Below the pieces are notes generated by a model. The model was not told where the DNA came from. It saw only the letters and a list, made by a program, of their open reading frames with translations, and made no database searches. 64,000 nucleotides of DNA. Origin: DATARH01 sp036268075 (GTDB lineage: Bacteria > Pseudomonadota > Alphaproteobacteria > ATCC43930 > CGMCC-115725). The DNA is taken from assembly GCA_036268075.1 (NCBI GenBank), contig DATAUV010000135.1, positions 1 to 64,000 on the forward strand, in the 5' to 3' direction. The first letter of the stretch is position 1; each line of letters begins with the position of its first letter. The position numbers and the translations under genes are program-made. Positions 53,581 through 62,131 of this stretch are shown here, piece by piece.

Positions 53581-54573
53581 GTGATCACAACCGTTGCACA
53601 TTCGAGTGACGTGGGCGAAGCCCGCAGGGCGGCCACGGAGTTTGCGCGCAAGGCGGGTGGAAGTGAGGCGCAGCTTGGGCGCATCGCCCTCGTCGCCACC
53701 GAGATGGCGACCAATATCGTCAAACACGCCGGGGCGGGCGGAGGCGCGGTCGTCGCCGAACGCTTCGACGATGCGGCCGGTACCGGCATCGAGCTCCTGG
53801 CGATCGATCGAGGGCCGGGCATGGCGGATGTCAAGACGTGCCGGGCCGACGGATTTTCGACCGCCGGCAGCCCTGGAACCGGCCTTGGCGCCATCGCCCG
53901 GCAAGCCGATGTGTTCGGGGTCTATTCGCGGTCGACGCTCGGAACCGCGCTGTCCGCGCGGTTTGTCTTCGCGCCGCCGAGGATGAACTCTCCGGCGATG
54001 GATATCGGCGCGGTCAGCGTGGCGTATCCCGGCGAGACGGTCTGCGGTGACCAATGGGCGTTTGACACGGGCAGCAACGGAAATACCCTTTTTGTGGTCG
54101 ACGGATCCGGCCACGGGATGAACGCCGCGGAAGCGGCCGGCATCGCGACGGGAATCTTGAAGGAGCACGCCGCGGATGGGTGCGTACCACTGGTCGAGCG
54201 GATGCATCGCGCGCTGACCCCTACCAGAGGCGCCGCGCTCGGCGTGGCTCGCATCGATGCCGAAGCGCGGCTGGTTCGCTTCGTCGGAGTCGGCAATATC
54301 GCGGCGGCGATGGTCACCGGTTCCGACGCGCGCCAGATGATCTCGCACAACGGCACGGCCGGGCATATCGCGCCGCGCATCCGCGAATTCACCTATCCGT
54401 TCGCCGCCACGCCCACTGTCATCCTTCACTCGGACGGGCTGTCGAACCGGTGGCGGCTGGCCGATTATCCCGGTCTCGCCGCGTGCCATCCGTCGCTGAT
54501 GGCGGCCGTACTGTTTCGCGATTTCCGGCGCGCGCGCGACGACGCCACGATAGCCGTGATGCGGCCGCGATGA
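53581..54573 (+). CDS. ATPase-SpoIIE phosphatase fusion (RsbX/RsbW-like)
   Basis: 330 aa, GTG start. An N-terminal GHKL ATPase domain of the RsbW/RsbT class (about 1-130: ATEMATNIVKHAG, DRGPGMAD, GTGLGAIARQADVF) is fused to a PP2C/SpoIIE domain (about 145-330: VCGDQWAF, VVDGSGHGMNAAEAAGI, ILHSDGLSN). RsbX dephosphorylates stressosome proteins; the ATPase domain is extra. Both metal-binding Asp clusters are present. Its stop overlaps the start of the first hybrid kinase. Confidence 0.9.
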   Translation: MITTVAHSSDVGEARRAATEFARKAGGSEAQLGRIALVATEMATNIVKHAGAGGGAVVAERFDDAAGTGIELLAIDRGPGMADVKTCRADGFSTAGSPGTGLGAIARQADVFGVYSRSTLGTALSARFVFAPPRMNSPAMDIGAVSVAYPGETVCGDQWAFDTGSNGNTLFVVDGSGHGMNAAEAAGIATGILKEHAADGCVPLVERMHRALTPTRGAALGVARIDAEARLVRFVGVGNIAAAMVTGSDARQMISHNGTAGHIAPRIREFTYPFAATPTVILHSDGLSNRWRLADYPGLAACHPSLMAAVLFRDFRRARDDATIAVMRPR

Positions 54574-56693
54574 ACCTGCGCCTGCTGACGCTGGCCCTGA
54601 AAGCCGACACCGACATGGTTCTGGCGCGCAAGCGCACGCGGCGGCTTGCGGAACTGATCGGCTTCGATCCACAGGAGCAGACGCGCATCACCACCGCCGT
54701 CTCGGAGATCGCCCGCAACGCGCTCGAGCACGCCGATGGCGGCAGCATCGAGTTCCGGCTGTCAGGCACCACGGCGCAGCAGAATTTCGAGATCACGATC
54801 GCCGATCGCGGGGGCGGCATCAAACGCCTCGGTGGCGTGCTCGACGGCTCGGTCCGGTCCGAGACCGGGATGGGCGTCGGCCTCATCGGGGCGCGCCGGC
54901 TGATGGACGAATTCGCGATCGACAGCGTGCCCGGAATCGGCACGACGGTGAGGCTCGCCAAGCACCTGCCGCGCCGGACGCCGAGCCTCGACGGGGCCGC
55001 GGTCAAGCGCATCACCCAGGAGCTCGCCGCCGACGTTCCGCCAAACCCGATCGAGGAGATCCAGCGGCAAAACCAGGAGATGCTGCTGCAGCTCGGCGAA
55101 CTGCAGACGCGCCAGGAGGATTTGTCCCGGCTCAATCAGGAGCTGCAGGAAACCAATCGCGGCGTCGTCGCGCTCTACGCCGAGCTCGACGACCGCGCCG
55201 ACCATTTGCGCCGCGCGGACGAGCTGAAGTCGCGGTTCCTCTCGAACATGAGCCACGAATTCCGCACCCCGCTGAACTCGATCCTGGCGCTGTCGCGGCT
55301 GCTGCTCGGGCGGGTCGACGGCGACCTTTCGGCCGAGCAGGAGAAACAGGTCCAGTTTATCCGCCGGGCCGCCGAAAGCCTGACCGAACTCGTCAACGAC
55401 CTGCTCGACCTGGCCAAGGTCGCGGCCGGAAAGATCGTCGTCAGCTCCAGCCAGTTCGACGCCAGCGGCCTCTTCGCCACGCTGCGTGGCATGTTGCGCC
55501 CGCTGCTCGTCGGCGACGGGGTCGCGCTGGTCTTCGAGGAGCCCTCGGATATTCCACCGCTCGTCACCGACGAGCCAAAGCTGTCGCAGATCCTGCGCAA
55601 CTTCATCTCCAACGCGATCAAGTTCACCGAGCGCGGCGAGGTCCGCATCTGGGCGGTCCACGACCCCGACGCCGACACGGTCACCTTCAGCGTCAAGGAC
55701 ACCGGCATCGGCATCGCCGATAGCGACCACGAGGTTATCTTCCAGGAATTCGGCCAGGTCGCGAACCCGATCCAACGCCGCGTCAAAGGCACCGGGCTCG
55801 GTCTGCCCCTGTCGAAGCAGCTCGCCGAATTGCTGGGCGGCGGCGTCGGGCTGCAAAGCGCGCCGGGCCAGGGGTCGGTTTTTTTCGTGACCATCCCGCG
55901 CATCCGCCGCAGGACCATCGAGCCGGTCGATCAGTTGTTGAACTGGCAAGTAGAGCCGGGGCGCGTGCCGATCCTGATCCTCGAAGACGATTCAGCCGAC
56001 GCCTTCACGTTCGAGCGCATCTTCGCGCCGTCATCCTATCAGCCGTTCATCGTGCGGACGATCGACCAGGCTCGGCGGGCGCTCGAGCAGCTCCGACCCG
56101 CCGCGGTGCTCCTCGATGCGCTGCTGGAGGGGGACGAGAGCTGGCGGTTCCTGATCGAATTGCGCCAGCGCGAAGCCACCGCGAATATTCCGATCGCGAT
56201 GATCTCGTCGACCGGCGACGAGCGCAAGGCGATCAATCTTGGCGCCGACGAATATCTCGGCAAGCCGGTCGACGCCGATCAGCTCGTCCGCCTCCTCGAC
56301 CGCATGACCGGCCGCTCCTCCGTCACCCGCGTGCTGCTGGTCGACGACGAGGAGGTGTCGCGCTATCTGGTCCGGCAGCTTTTGCCGCGCGGCCTCTACG
56401 ACATCCGCGAGGCGGCGACGGGGATGGAGGGACTGGCCCAAATCAGGGACAACCGGCCCGACATCGTCCTGTTCGATCTGAACATGCCGGGAATGGACGG
56501 CTACCAGTTCCTCGATCGGCTCGATACCGAGGGTTCCGTTCCCGCGATCGTCCTGACCTCGATGATCCTCGACAGAGAGCAGCGCGTGCGCCTGGGCCGG
56601 GCGGCGAACATCGTCTCCAAATCCGATCTTTCGTCGCCGATGCTGACGGCGGCGATCGGCGGTGCGTTGACCGCTGCCGGAGCGGCTGCGTGA
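54570..56693 (+). CDS. Hybrid histidine kinase with N-terminal RsbT-like ATPase domain
   Basis: 707 aa. Order: GHKL ATPase of RsbT type (about 1-135: EIARNALEHADGG, ADRGGGIKRLGG, GMGVGLIGARRLMDEF), coiled coil (about 150-215), HisKA with H229 in SNMSHEFRTPLNSIL, HATPase (about 330-455: NFISNAIKFTERGEV, DTGIGIAD, GTGLGLPLSKQLAELLGG), then two receiver domains with D516 (VLLDALLEGD) and D636 (VLFDLNMPG). No membrane segment, so cytosolic. It can link stressosome release to phosphorelay. ATGA overlap with the phosphatase gene. Confidence 0.95.
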   Translation: MNLRLLTLALKADTDMVLARKRTRRLAELIGFDPQEQTRITTAVSEIARNALEHADGGSIEFRLSGTTAQQNFEITIADRGGGIKRLGGVLDGSVRSETGMGVGLIGARRLMDEFAIDSVPGIGTTVRLAKHLPRRTPSLDGAAVKRITQELAADVPPNPIEEIQRQNQEMLLQLGELQTRQEDLSRLNQELQETNRGVVALYAELDDRADHLRRADELKSRFLSNMSHEFRTPLNSILALSRLLLGRVDGDLSAEQEKQVQFIRRAAESLTELVNDLLDLAKVAAGKIVVSSSQFDASGLFATLRGMLRPLLVGDGVALVFEEPSDIPPLVTDEPKLSQILRNFISNAIKFTERGEVRIWAVHDPDADTVTFSVKDTGIGIADSDHEVIFQEFGQVANPIQRRVKGTGLGLPLSKQLAELLGGGVGLQSAPGQGSVFFVTIPRIRRRTIEPVDQLLNWQVEPGRVPILILEDDSADAFTFERIFAPSSYQPFIVRTIDQARRALEQLRPAAVLLDALLEGDESWRFLIELRQREATANIPIAMISSTGDERKAINLGADEYLGKPVDADQLVRLLDRMTGRSSVTRVLLVDDEEVSRYLVRQLLPRGLYDIREAATGMEGLAQIRDNRPDIVLFDLNMPGMDGYQFLDRLDTEGSVPAIVLTSMILDREQRVRLGRAANIVSKSDLSSPMLTAAIGGALTAAGAAA

Positions 56694-58360
56694 TCGATCC
56701 GGGCAAAATACGGATCCTCGTCGTCGATGACGACGATGGCGGCCGGTATGTAAAGGCGCACACGCTGGCCACGCAGGGTTACGCGGTTTCCGAGGCCGCG
56801 GACGGCGAGACCACCCTCGCGAGGGTTGCCGCGGCGCCGCCCGATCTCGTTCTTCTCGACGTGCGCCTGACCGACAGCAACGGGATCGACATTTCGCGCG
56901 AGATCAAGGCGCGGGTCCCGCAGGTCGCGATCCTGCAGACATCGTCGGCGATCATCAGCCCGCATGATCGCGTCGTCGCACTCGACGCCGGCGCAGACGC
57001 TTACTTGATCGAGCCGATCGAGCCCGACGAGCTGATCGCCGTGGTCAGGGCATTGCTGCGCATGCGCCACGCCGAGCAGGCGCTGCGCCAGAGCAACGAA
57101 GCGCTGGAGGCGAGGGTCGCCGCGCGGACCGAGGAGCTCGCCGAATCCTATCGGCTCCTGGTGGCGGAGCAGGCCGGCCACCGCGAGACCGAGACTATCC
57201 TCTGGCACACCCAAAAGCTTGAGGCGGTAGGTCGCCTGACCGGCGGGATCGCACACGATTTCAACAATCTGCTGACCATCATCACCGGCAATCTCGAACT
57301 GCTGCAGCGCGATATCGAACACGATTCCGGCCCGCTGTCCGATCGACGGCAGCAGCAGATCGATGCCGCGCTGCGCGCCGCCGAGCATGGCGCGCAGATG
57401 ACGCAGCGGCTGCTCCTTTTCGCGCGGCGGGGTCTGCTGCGCGGACGAACGGTCGATCTGGGCAAGCTGATCGTAGAAATGGCGGATTTCCTGCGCCGGA
57501 CCGTGGGTGCGTCAGTGGTGGTCGACGTGGCAACCGTGCCGGAGCTATGGCCGTGCCACCTCGATCCGGTGCAGTTCGAAGCGGCCGTCCTCAACCTTGC
57601 GATCAACGCGAGAGACGCGATGGTCGACGGCGGACGGATCCAGATCGAGCTGGGCAATGTCGAAGTACCGGCCGATACGATCGCGAGCGAGGTTCCGCCG
57701 GGCTCCTATGTCTGCGTTCGCGTGATCGACAATGGCCGGGGCATGGACAGCGACATCGTCGATCGCGCGTTCGAGCCGTTTTTCACGACGAAAAAGATCG
57801 GCGAAGGCAGCGGCCTGGGGCTCAGCCAGGTCTACGGCTTCGTCAGCCAGTCGGGTGGCGAGGTCAAGATCGCGAGCACGCCCGGGATCGGCACGATCGT
57901 CAGCCTTTACCTGCCGCGCAGCGAGGCTTGGCCTCTCGATGACGAGAACGCCGAGGATCTCGACGATTTGAACCCACGCGGGGACGAAACCATCCTCGTC
58001 GTCGAGGACGAAGACCAGGTGCGGATCGTCGCGGTGCAGATGATCGAGGATCTCGGCTACAGGGTGCTGGAGGCCGCGAACGCGACCGAGGCGCTTAAAA
58101 TGCTTCACGGTTCCACCCCCATTGATCTGCTCTTCAGCGACATCCTGATGCCCGGCGGGATGAGCGGCGTAGCCCTGGCGGCGGAGGCACGGCAGATCAA
58201 GAGCGGGCTGCCGATACTGCTGACGTCGGGCTACCCCGCCGAAAACGGCGATACCGCCGCTCGCAGCGAATTCGCGATGATCCAGAAGCCCTACCGCCGC
58301 GACACGCTCGCCCATATGTTGCGCTCGACCCTTTCCCTCGGACAAAGCGCGGCGCCATAA
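56690..58360 (+). CDS. REC-HisKA-HATPase-REC hybrid histidine kinase
   Basis: 556 aa, GTG start overlapping the preceding stop. N-terminal receiver (1-125, D57 in VLLDVRLTD), coiled linker, HisKA with H189 in GGIAHDFNNLLTIIT, HATPase (NLAINARDAMVDGG, DNGRGMD, GSGLGLSQVYGF), and a C-terminal receiver with D484 in LFSDILMPGG. It can accept phosphate from the first hybrid kinase and pass it on. Last gene of the stressosome operon. Confidence 0.95.
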   Translation: MIDPGKIRILVVDDDDGGRYVKAHTLATQGYAVSEAADGETTLARVAAAPPDLVLLDVRLTDSNGIDISREIKARVPQVAILQTSSAIISPHDRVVALDAGADAYLIEPIEPDELIAVVRALLRMRHAEQALRQSNEALEARVAARTEELAESYRLLVAEQAGHRETETILWHTQKLEAVGRLTGGIAHDFNNLLTIITGNLELLQRDIEHDSGPLSDRRQQQIDAALRAAEHGAQMTQRLLLFARRGLLRGRTVDLGKLIVEMADFLRRTVGASVVVDVATVPELWPCHLDPVQFEAAVLNLAINARDAMVDGGRIQIELGNVEVPADTIASEVPPGSYVCVRVIDNGRGMDSDIVDRAFEPFFTTKKIGEGSGLGLSQVYGFVSQSGGEVKIASTPGIGTIVSLYLPRSEAWPLDDENAEDLDDLNPRGDETILVVEDEDQVRIVAVQMIEDLGYRVLEAANATEALKMLHGSTPIDLLFSDILMPGGMSGVALAAEARQIKSGLPILLTSGYPAENGDTAARSEFAMIQKPYRRDTLAHMLRSTLSLGQSAAP

Positions 58361-58485
58361 CCTGGCCAAGCCTGCGTCACCGCATACCACTCCGCCGCAT
58401 ACCCACGTTGACAGCCCCGGGACTTGCGTCGAAGTTTCGCCGCCGCCCAAAGCGATCCGAGGCGGAAGATCATGCGGAGGGGACG

Positions 58486-59796
58486 ATGCGGAGACGGAAA
58501 CTGTTGCAGCTGGCGGGGGCAGGGCTCGCCGGATTGGCGCTGCCGGCGGCGCGCCTCCATGCCCAAAGCCCGACGATCCGCATCGGTCTTTTGCACGATT
58601 TGAGCGGTCCGTTCGCCGGCGCCGGCTCGATCCCGCTGTCGATCGGCGCGCAGCTCGCGATCGACTACATCAACGGCAAGGGCGGCGTCGCCGGCAAGTA
58701 CAAGGTCGTGCCGGTGCCGGCCGATTCGCAGAGCAAGATCGATGTCGGCATCAACGAGGCCGAGCGGCTGCTCAACCAGGAAAAGGTCGACATCATCGTC
58801 GGCGTCTATTCGAGCGCCCAGGCCGTGCCGCTCGCCGCCAAGGTCGAGCAGGAAAAGAAAATCCTGTGGATCAACAGCGCCATCGCCACGACGGTGCTGA
58901 AGGACAAGCACTTCAAGTACATCTTCCGGCCGACGGTCAATTCCGACGGCTACGCTCAGGCGGCGATGAACTTTCTCGCCGACAACGCGAAGTCGAAGCT
59001 GGGAGTCGAGCCGAAGGACCTCAAGGTCGCGCTGATCGACGAGGACGGCCCCTACGGCACCGCCGTGCAGCAGGGCGACGAGGTGTGGGCGGCCAAGAAA
59101 GGCATCACCCAGATCGTGCTTAAGGAATCGTATTCGGCGAGCGCGCCCGACCTGTCGTCGCTGATCACGAAGCTGCGCCGCGCGCGGGCCGACATCATCA
59201 TCCATGCCGGGTACAACCCCGACATCACGCTGTTCCTGCGCCAAGGGCGCGAGGCCGGGCTCAAGTTCAAGATGCTGATCGGCAACGGCGCCGGCTACAG
59301 CCAGCTCGACAAGCTGCGTGAGACCTTCCACGACGACGTCGACAATTTCTGCAACATCGACCCGGCGCCGGCGCAGCGGCTCGACCCGAAGAAGCTGGGG
59401 GCGGGGGTCGGCGACCTGATCAAGCTGATGGTCGACGGCTACAAGGCCAAGACCGGCGCGACGGAGGTGCCGACGCATTGCTCGATGGGGTTCAACAACA
59501 CCTGGATCCTGCTCGACAAGGTGCTGCCGGTCGCCGCGACCAAGTACGGCGGGTTCGACGCCGACGCGGTGCGGAAGGCCGCGCTGGAGGTCGACGTGCC
59601 GCTGGGCGGTACGCTGCAGGGCTATGGCGTCAAGTTCCTGCCGCCAGAGGACGCGATGGGCGGCCAGAACGACCGCGCGCTGCCGGTCGTCATGCAGAAC
59701 CACGGCGCCGAGATCACGGTGGTGTGGCCGACCCAAATCCAGACCCAGTCCCCGGTGCTGCCGCTGCCGTCTTCCTCGCCCTACGCAATGAGCTGA
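58486..59796 (+). CDS. Branched-chain amino acid-type ABC substrate-binding protein
   Basis: 436 aa from the ATG at 58486 (MRRRKLLQLAGAGLAGLALP); GGAGGGGA lies 4 nt upstream. Signal peptide to about residue 26 with a twin-arginine-like start (RRRKLLQLAG). LivJ-type fold: IRIGLLHDLSGPFAGAGSIP, GKGGVAGKYKVVPVPADSQS, YSSAQAVPLAAKVEQEKK. First gene of a five-gene importer; the ligand is unknown. Confidence 0.93.
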   Translation: MRRRKLLQLAGAGLAGLALPAARLHAQSPTIRIGLLHDLSGPFAGAGSIPLSIGAQLAIDYINGKGGVAGKYKVVPVPADSQSKIDVGINEAERLLNQEKVDIIVGVYSSAQAVPLAAKVEQEKKILWINSAIATTVLKDKHFKYIFRPTVNSDGYAQAAMNFLADNAKSKLGVEPKDLKVALIDEDGPYGTAVQQGDEVWAAKKGITQIVLKESYSASAPDLSSLITKLRRARADIIIHAGYNPDITLFLRQGREAGLKFKMLIGNGAGYSQLDKLRETFHDDVDNFCNIDPAPAQRLDPKKLGAGVGDLIKLMVDGYKAKTGATEVPTHCSMGFNNTWILLDKVLPVAATKYGGFDADAVRKAALEVDVPLGGTLQGYGVKFLPPEDAMGGQNDRALPVVMQNHGAEITVVWPTQIQTQSPVLPLPSSSPYAMS

Positions 59797-59797
59797 C

Positions 59798-60523
59798 GTG
59801 CTGGAAATTGCGGGACTGACCCGGCGGTTCGGTGGGTTCACCGCGGTCAACGCGGTGTCCTTCGCCGTCCGCCAAGGCGAGATCGTCGGCTTGATCGGGC
59901 CCAACGGCTCGGGCAAGACGACGACGTTCAACCTGATCTCGGGCACGCTGACGCCGAACGCCGGCTCGGTGCGCTTCGAGGACCAGGAGATCGGCGGCCT
60001 GGCGGCCCACGATGTGTGCCGCCGCGGTCTCGCCCGCACGTTCCAGATCCCGCGGCCGTTTCGCAAATTGTCGCTGCGGGACAACGTGGCCCTGTCCGCC
60101 TATTACGCGCAGGGCGGCGCGATTACCCGCGGCGAGGCGGAGCAGCGAGCGGTCGAGGCGCTGGAGATGGTCGGGCTGCCAGCCGACGCGCGGGCGACCA
60201 CTCACGGGCTCGGCGCTGCCGCCCTCAAAAAGCTGGAGCTGGCCCGCGCGCTCTCGACAAAACCCAAGATGCTGCTCGCCGACGAGAGCCTCGGCGGGCT
60301 CGACACGGCCGAGATGGACCGCGCCGCCGAGATGCTCGAAACCGTGCGCACCAAGCTCGGCATCACCATCGTCTGGGTCGAGCACATCATGGGCGTGCTG
60401 ATGCGGGTGGTGGATCGGGTCATCGTGCTCGACCACGGCGAGAAAATCTTCGAGGGAGCCCCCGCCGAGGCGATCCGCGACGAGCGCGTGACCGAGGTTT
60501 ATCTTGGCCGCGGCAAACACTGA
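59798..60523 (+). CDS. LivG-type ABC transporter ATPase
   Basis: 241 aa, GTG start one base after the binding-protein stop. Walker A GPNGSGKTTTFNLISG, the LivG C-terminal helix and VEHIMGVLMRVVDRVIVLDHG are typical. The signature region is unusual: HGLGAAALKKLELARAL stands where L[S/P]xGxxR is normal, and Walker B ends ADESLGGLD (DES, not DEP). It resembles a known LivG subset; its partner ATPase has a canonical signature. Confidence 0.9.
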   Translation: MLEIAGLTRRFGGFTAVNAVSFAVRQGEIVGLIGPNGSGKTTTFNLISGTLTPNAGSVRFEDQEIGGLAAHDVCRRGLARTFQIPRPFRKLSLRDNVALSAYYAQGGAITRGEAEQRAVEALEMVGLPADARATTHGLGAAALKKLELARALSTKPKMLLADESLGGLDTAEMDRAAEMLETVRTKLGITIVWVEHIMGVLMRVVDRVIVLDHGEKIFEGAPAEAIRDERVTEVYLGRGKH

Positions 60524-61253
60524 GGCGATCTCGACGGGCGAACCGCAACTCCTCGCGCTGAACGAGGTGTCGGCGGGCTACGGCTCGTTCCAGGCGCTGT
60601 TCGGCGTGTCGCTGTCGGTCAATCTCGGCGAGGCGATCGGCGTGATCGGCCCCAACGGCGCCGGCAAGACGACGCTGATGCGGGTGATCTCCGGGTTGCT
60701 GCCAGCGACGGCGGGCGAGGTGCGGCTGCTCGGCAGCCCGATCGGCCATCTGCCGGCGCACCGCATCGTCGCCGAAGGCATCGCCCATGTGCCGGAGAAC
60801 CGGCGCCTTTTCCCCCGGTTGACCGTCGAGGAAAACCTGCGCATGGGGGCCTTCATCCCGGCCGCGCGGCGTCATCTCGCCGAGCGCCTGCAATGGGTCT
60901 ACGACCTCTTCCCGCGGCTGCACGAGCGGCGCGGCCAGGCGGCCGGCACGATGTCGGGCGGCGAGCAGCAGATGTGCGCGATCGGTCGCGCGCTGATGTC
61001 GCGGCCGAAACTGCTGTTGATGGACGAGCCGTCGGCCGGCCTCGCGCCGCTCGCGGTCGAGCAGGTGTTCGAGCTGGTGCGGCGCATCCGCGGCGAGGGG
61101 TTCACGGTGCTGATCGTCGAGCAGAACGTGCAGCAGGTGCTGGCGCTGGTCGACCGCGCCTATCTGCTCGAAGCCGGCCACATCCACCTGTCCGGCACCG
61201 CCGCGGAGCTGCGCGAGAACGAGGCGATCCGCAAGGCGTATATGGGCCTCTAG
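60504..61253 (+). CDS. LivF-type ABC transporter ATPase
   Basis: 249 aa, TTG start within the end of the livG-type gene. Walker A GPNGAGKTTLMRVISG, signature MSGGEQQMCAIGRALMSRP, Walker B LLLMDEPSAGLAP, H-loop VEQNVQQVLALVDRAYLLE. It pairs with the LivG-type ATPase. LivF family placement is firm. Confidence 0.94.
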   Translation: MAAANTEAISTGEPQLLALNEVSAGYGSFQALFGVSLSVNLGEAIGVIGPNGAGKTTLMRVISGLLPATAGEVRLLGSPIGHLPAHRIVAEGIAHVPENRRLFPRLTVEENLRMGAFIPAARRHLAERLQWVYDLFPRLHERRGQAAGTMSGGEQQMCAIGRALMSRPKLLLMDEPSAGLAPLAVEQVFELVRRIRGEGFTVLIVEQNVQQVLALVDRAYLLEAGHIHLSGTAAELRENEAIRKAYMGL

Positions 61254-61276
61254 GGACTTGGAGAGTTAGGCGGCGG

Positions 61277-62131
61277 ATGGACATTTTTCTGCTCGAAGCG
61301 GTAGTCGACGGATTGCTGCTGGGCGGCGTGCTGGCTCTGCTGGCGCTCGGCCTCAACCTGATCTTCGGCGTCATCGACGTGGTGTGGATCTGTTACGTCG
61401 AGCTCGTCATGTGCGGCATGTACACAATCTATTGGCTGTACGCGTCGTTTGGCGTGCCCTTCCTGCTCGCCTGCCTTGCCGGCATCGTGGTCGTGGCGGT
61501 GTTGGGCCTCTTGGTTCATAAGCTCATCATCGAGCCGGTACTGAGCTACGCGCCGATCAATCAGCTTCTGGCGACGGGCGGGCTGCTCTTCTTCCTGCAG
61601 AGCTTTGCGACACTGCTGTTCGGCACCGATTTCCGCAATGTCGGCATCCATCTGGCGCCGTTCGAATTGGGCGAGATCAATGTCAGCAAGGCGCGGTTGC
61701 TGGCGTTCGGCGTGGCGCTGGCTGGCGCCGGCGGGCTCTATCTCTTCCTCAAGCGCACCTATCTCGGCACCGCCATCCGGGCGATCGCCGAAGACCGCGA
61801 GGTGATGGGTCTGATGGGGGTGAGCCCGCGCTCGATCTATTTCATTACCTCGGGGATCGGCGGCGGACTCGCCGGGCTTGCCGCCTGCCTGCTGGTGCTG
61901 CAATACGACGTGCATCCGTTCATCGGTAATTCGTTCGGCCCGATCACCTTTATGATCTGCGTGCTGGGCGGTCTCGGGAACATGATCGGCGGGTTCGCCG
62001 CGGCCTTTATCATGAGCCAGATCATCGCGGTCGGCGGCTACTACTTCTCGATCGAATTCTCCTACGTGCTCGCCTTCCTGTTGTTCATCGTGATGATCTT
62101 TGTCCGGCCGCAGGGGATCTTCAGCCGATGA
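61277..62131 (+). CDS. LivH-type ABC transporter permease
   Basis: 284 aa from the ATG at 61277. About eight membrane segments; GVIDVVWICYVELVMCGMYT, AIAEDREVMGLMGVSPRSIY (the EAA-like loop) and VLGGLGNMIGGFAAAFIMSQ are typical of LivH. It ends with an ATGA overlap of the next permease gene. Confidence 0.94.
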   Translation: MDIFLLEAVVDGLLLGGVLALLALGLNLIFGVIDVVWICYVELVMCGMYTIYWLYASFGVPFLLACLAGIVVVAVLGLLVHKLIIEPVLSYAPINQLLATGGLLFFLQSFATLLFGTDFRNVGIHLAPFELGEINVSKARLLAFGVALAGAGGLYLFLKRTYLGTAIRAIAEDREVMGLMGVSPRSIYFITSGIGGGLAGLAACLLVLQYDVHPFIGNSFGPITFMICVLGGLGNMIGGFAAAFIMSQIIAVGGYYFSIEFSYVLAFLLFIVMIFVRPQGIFSR

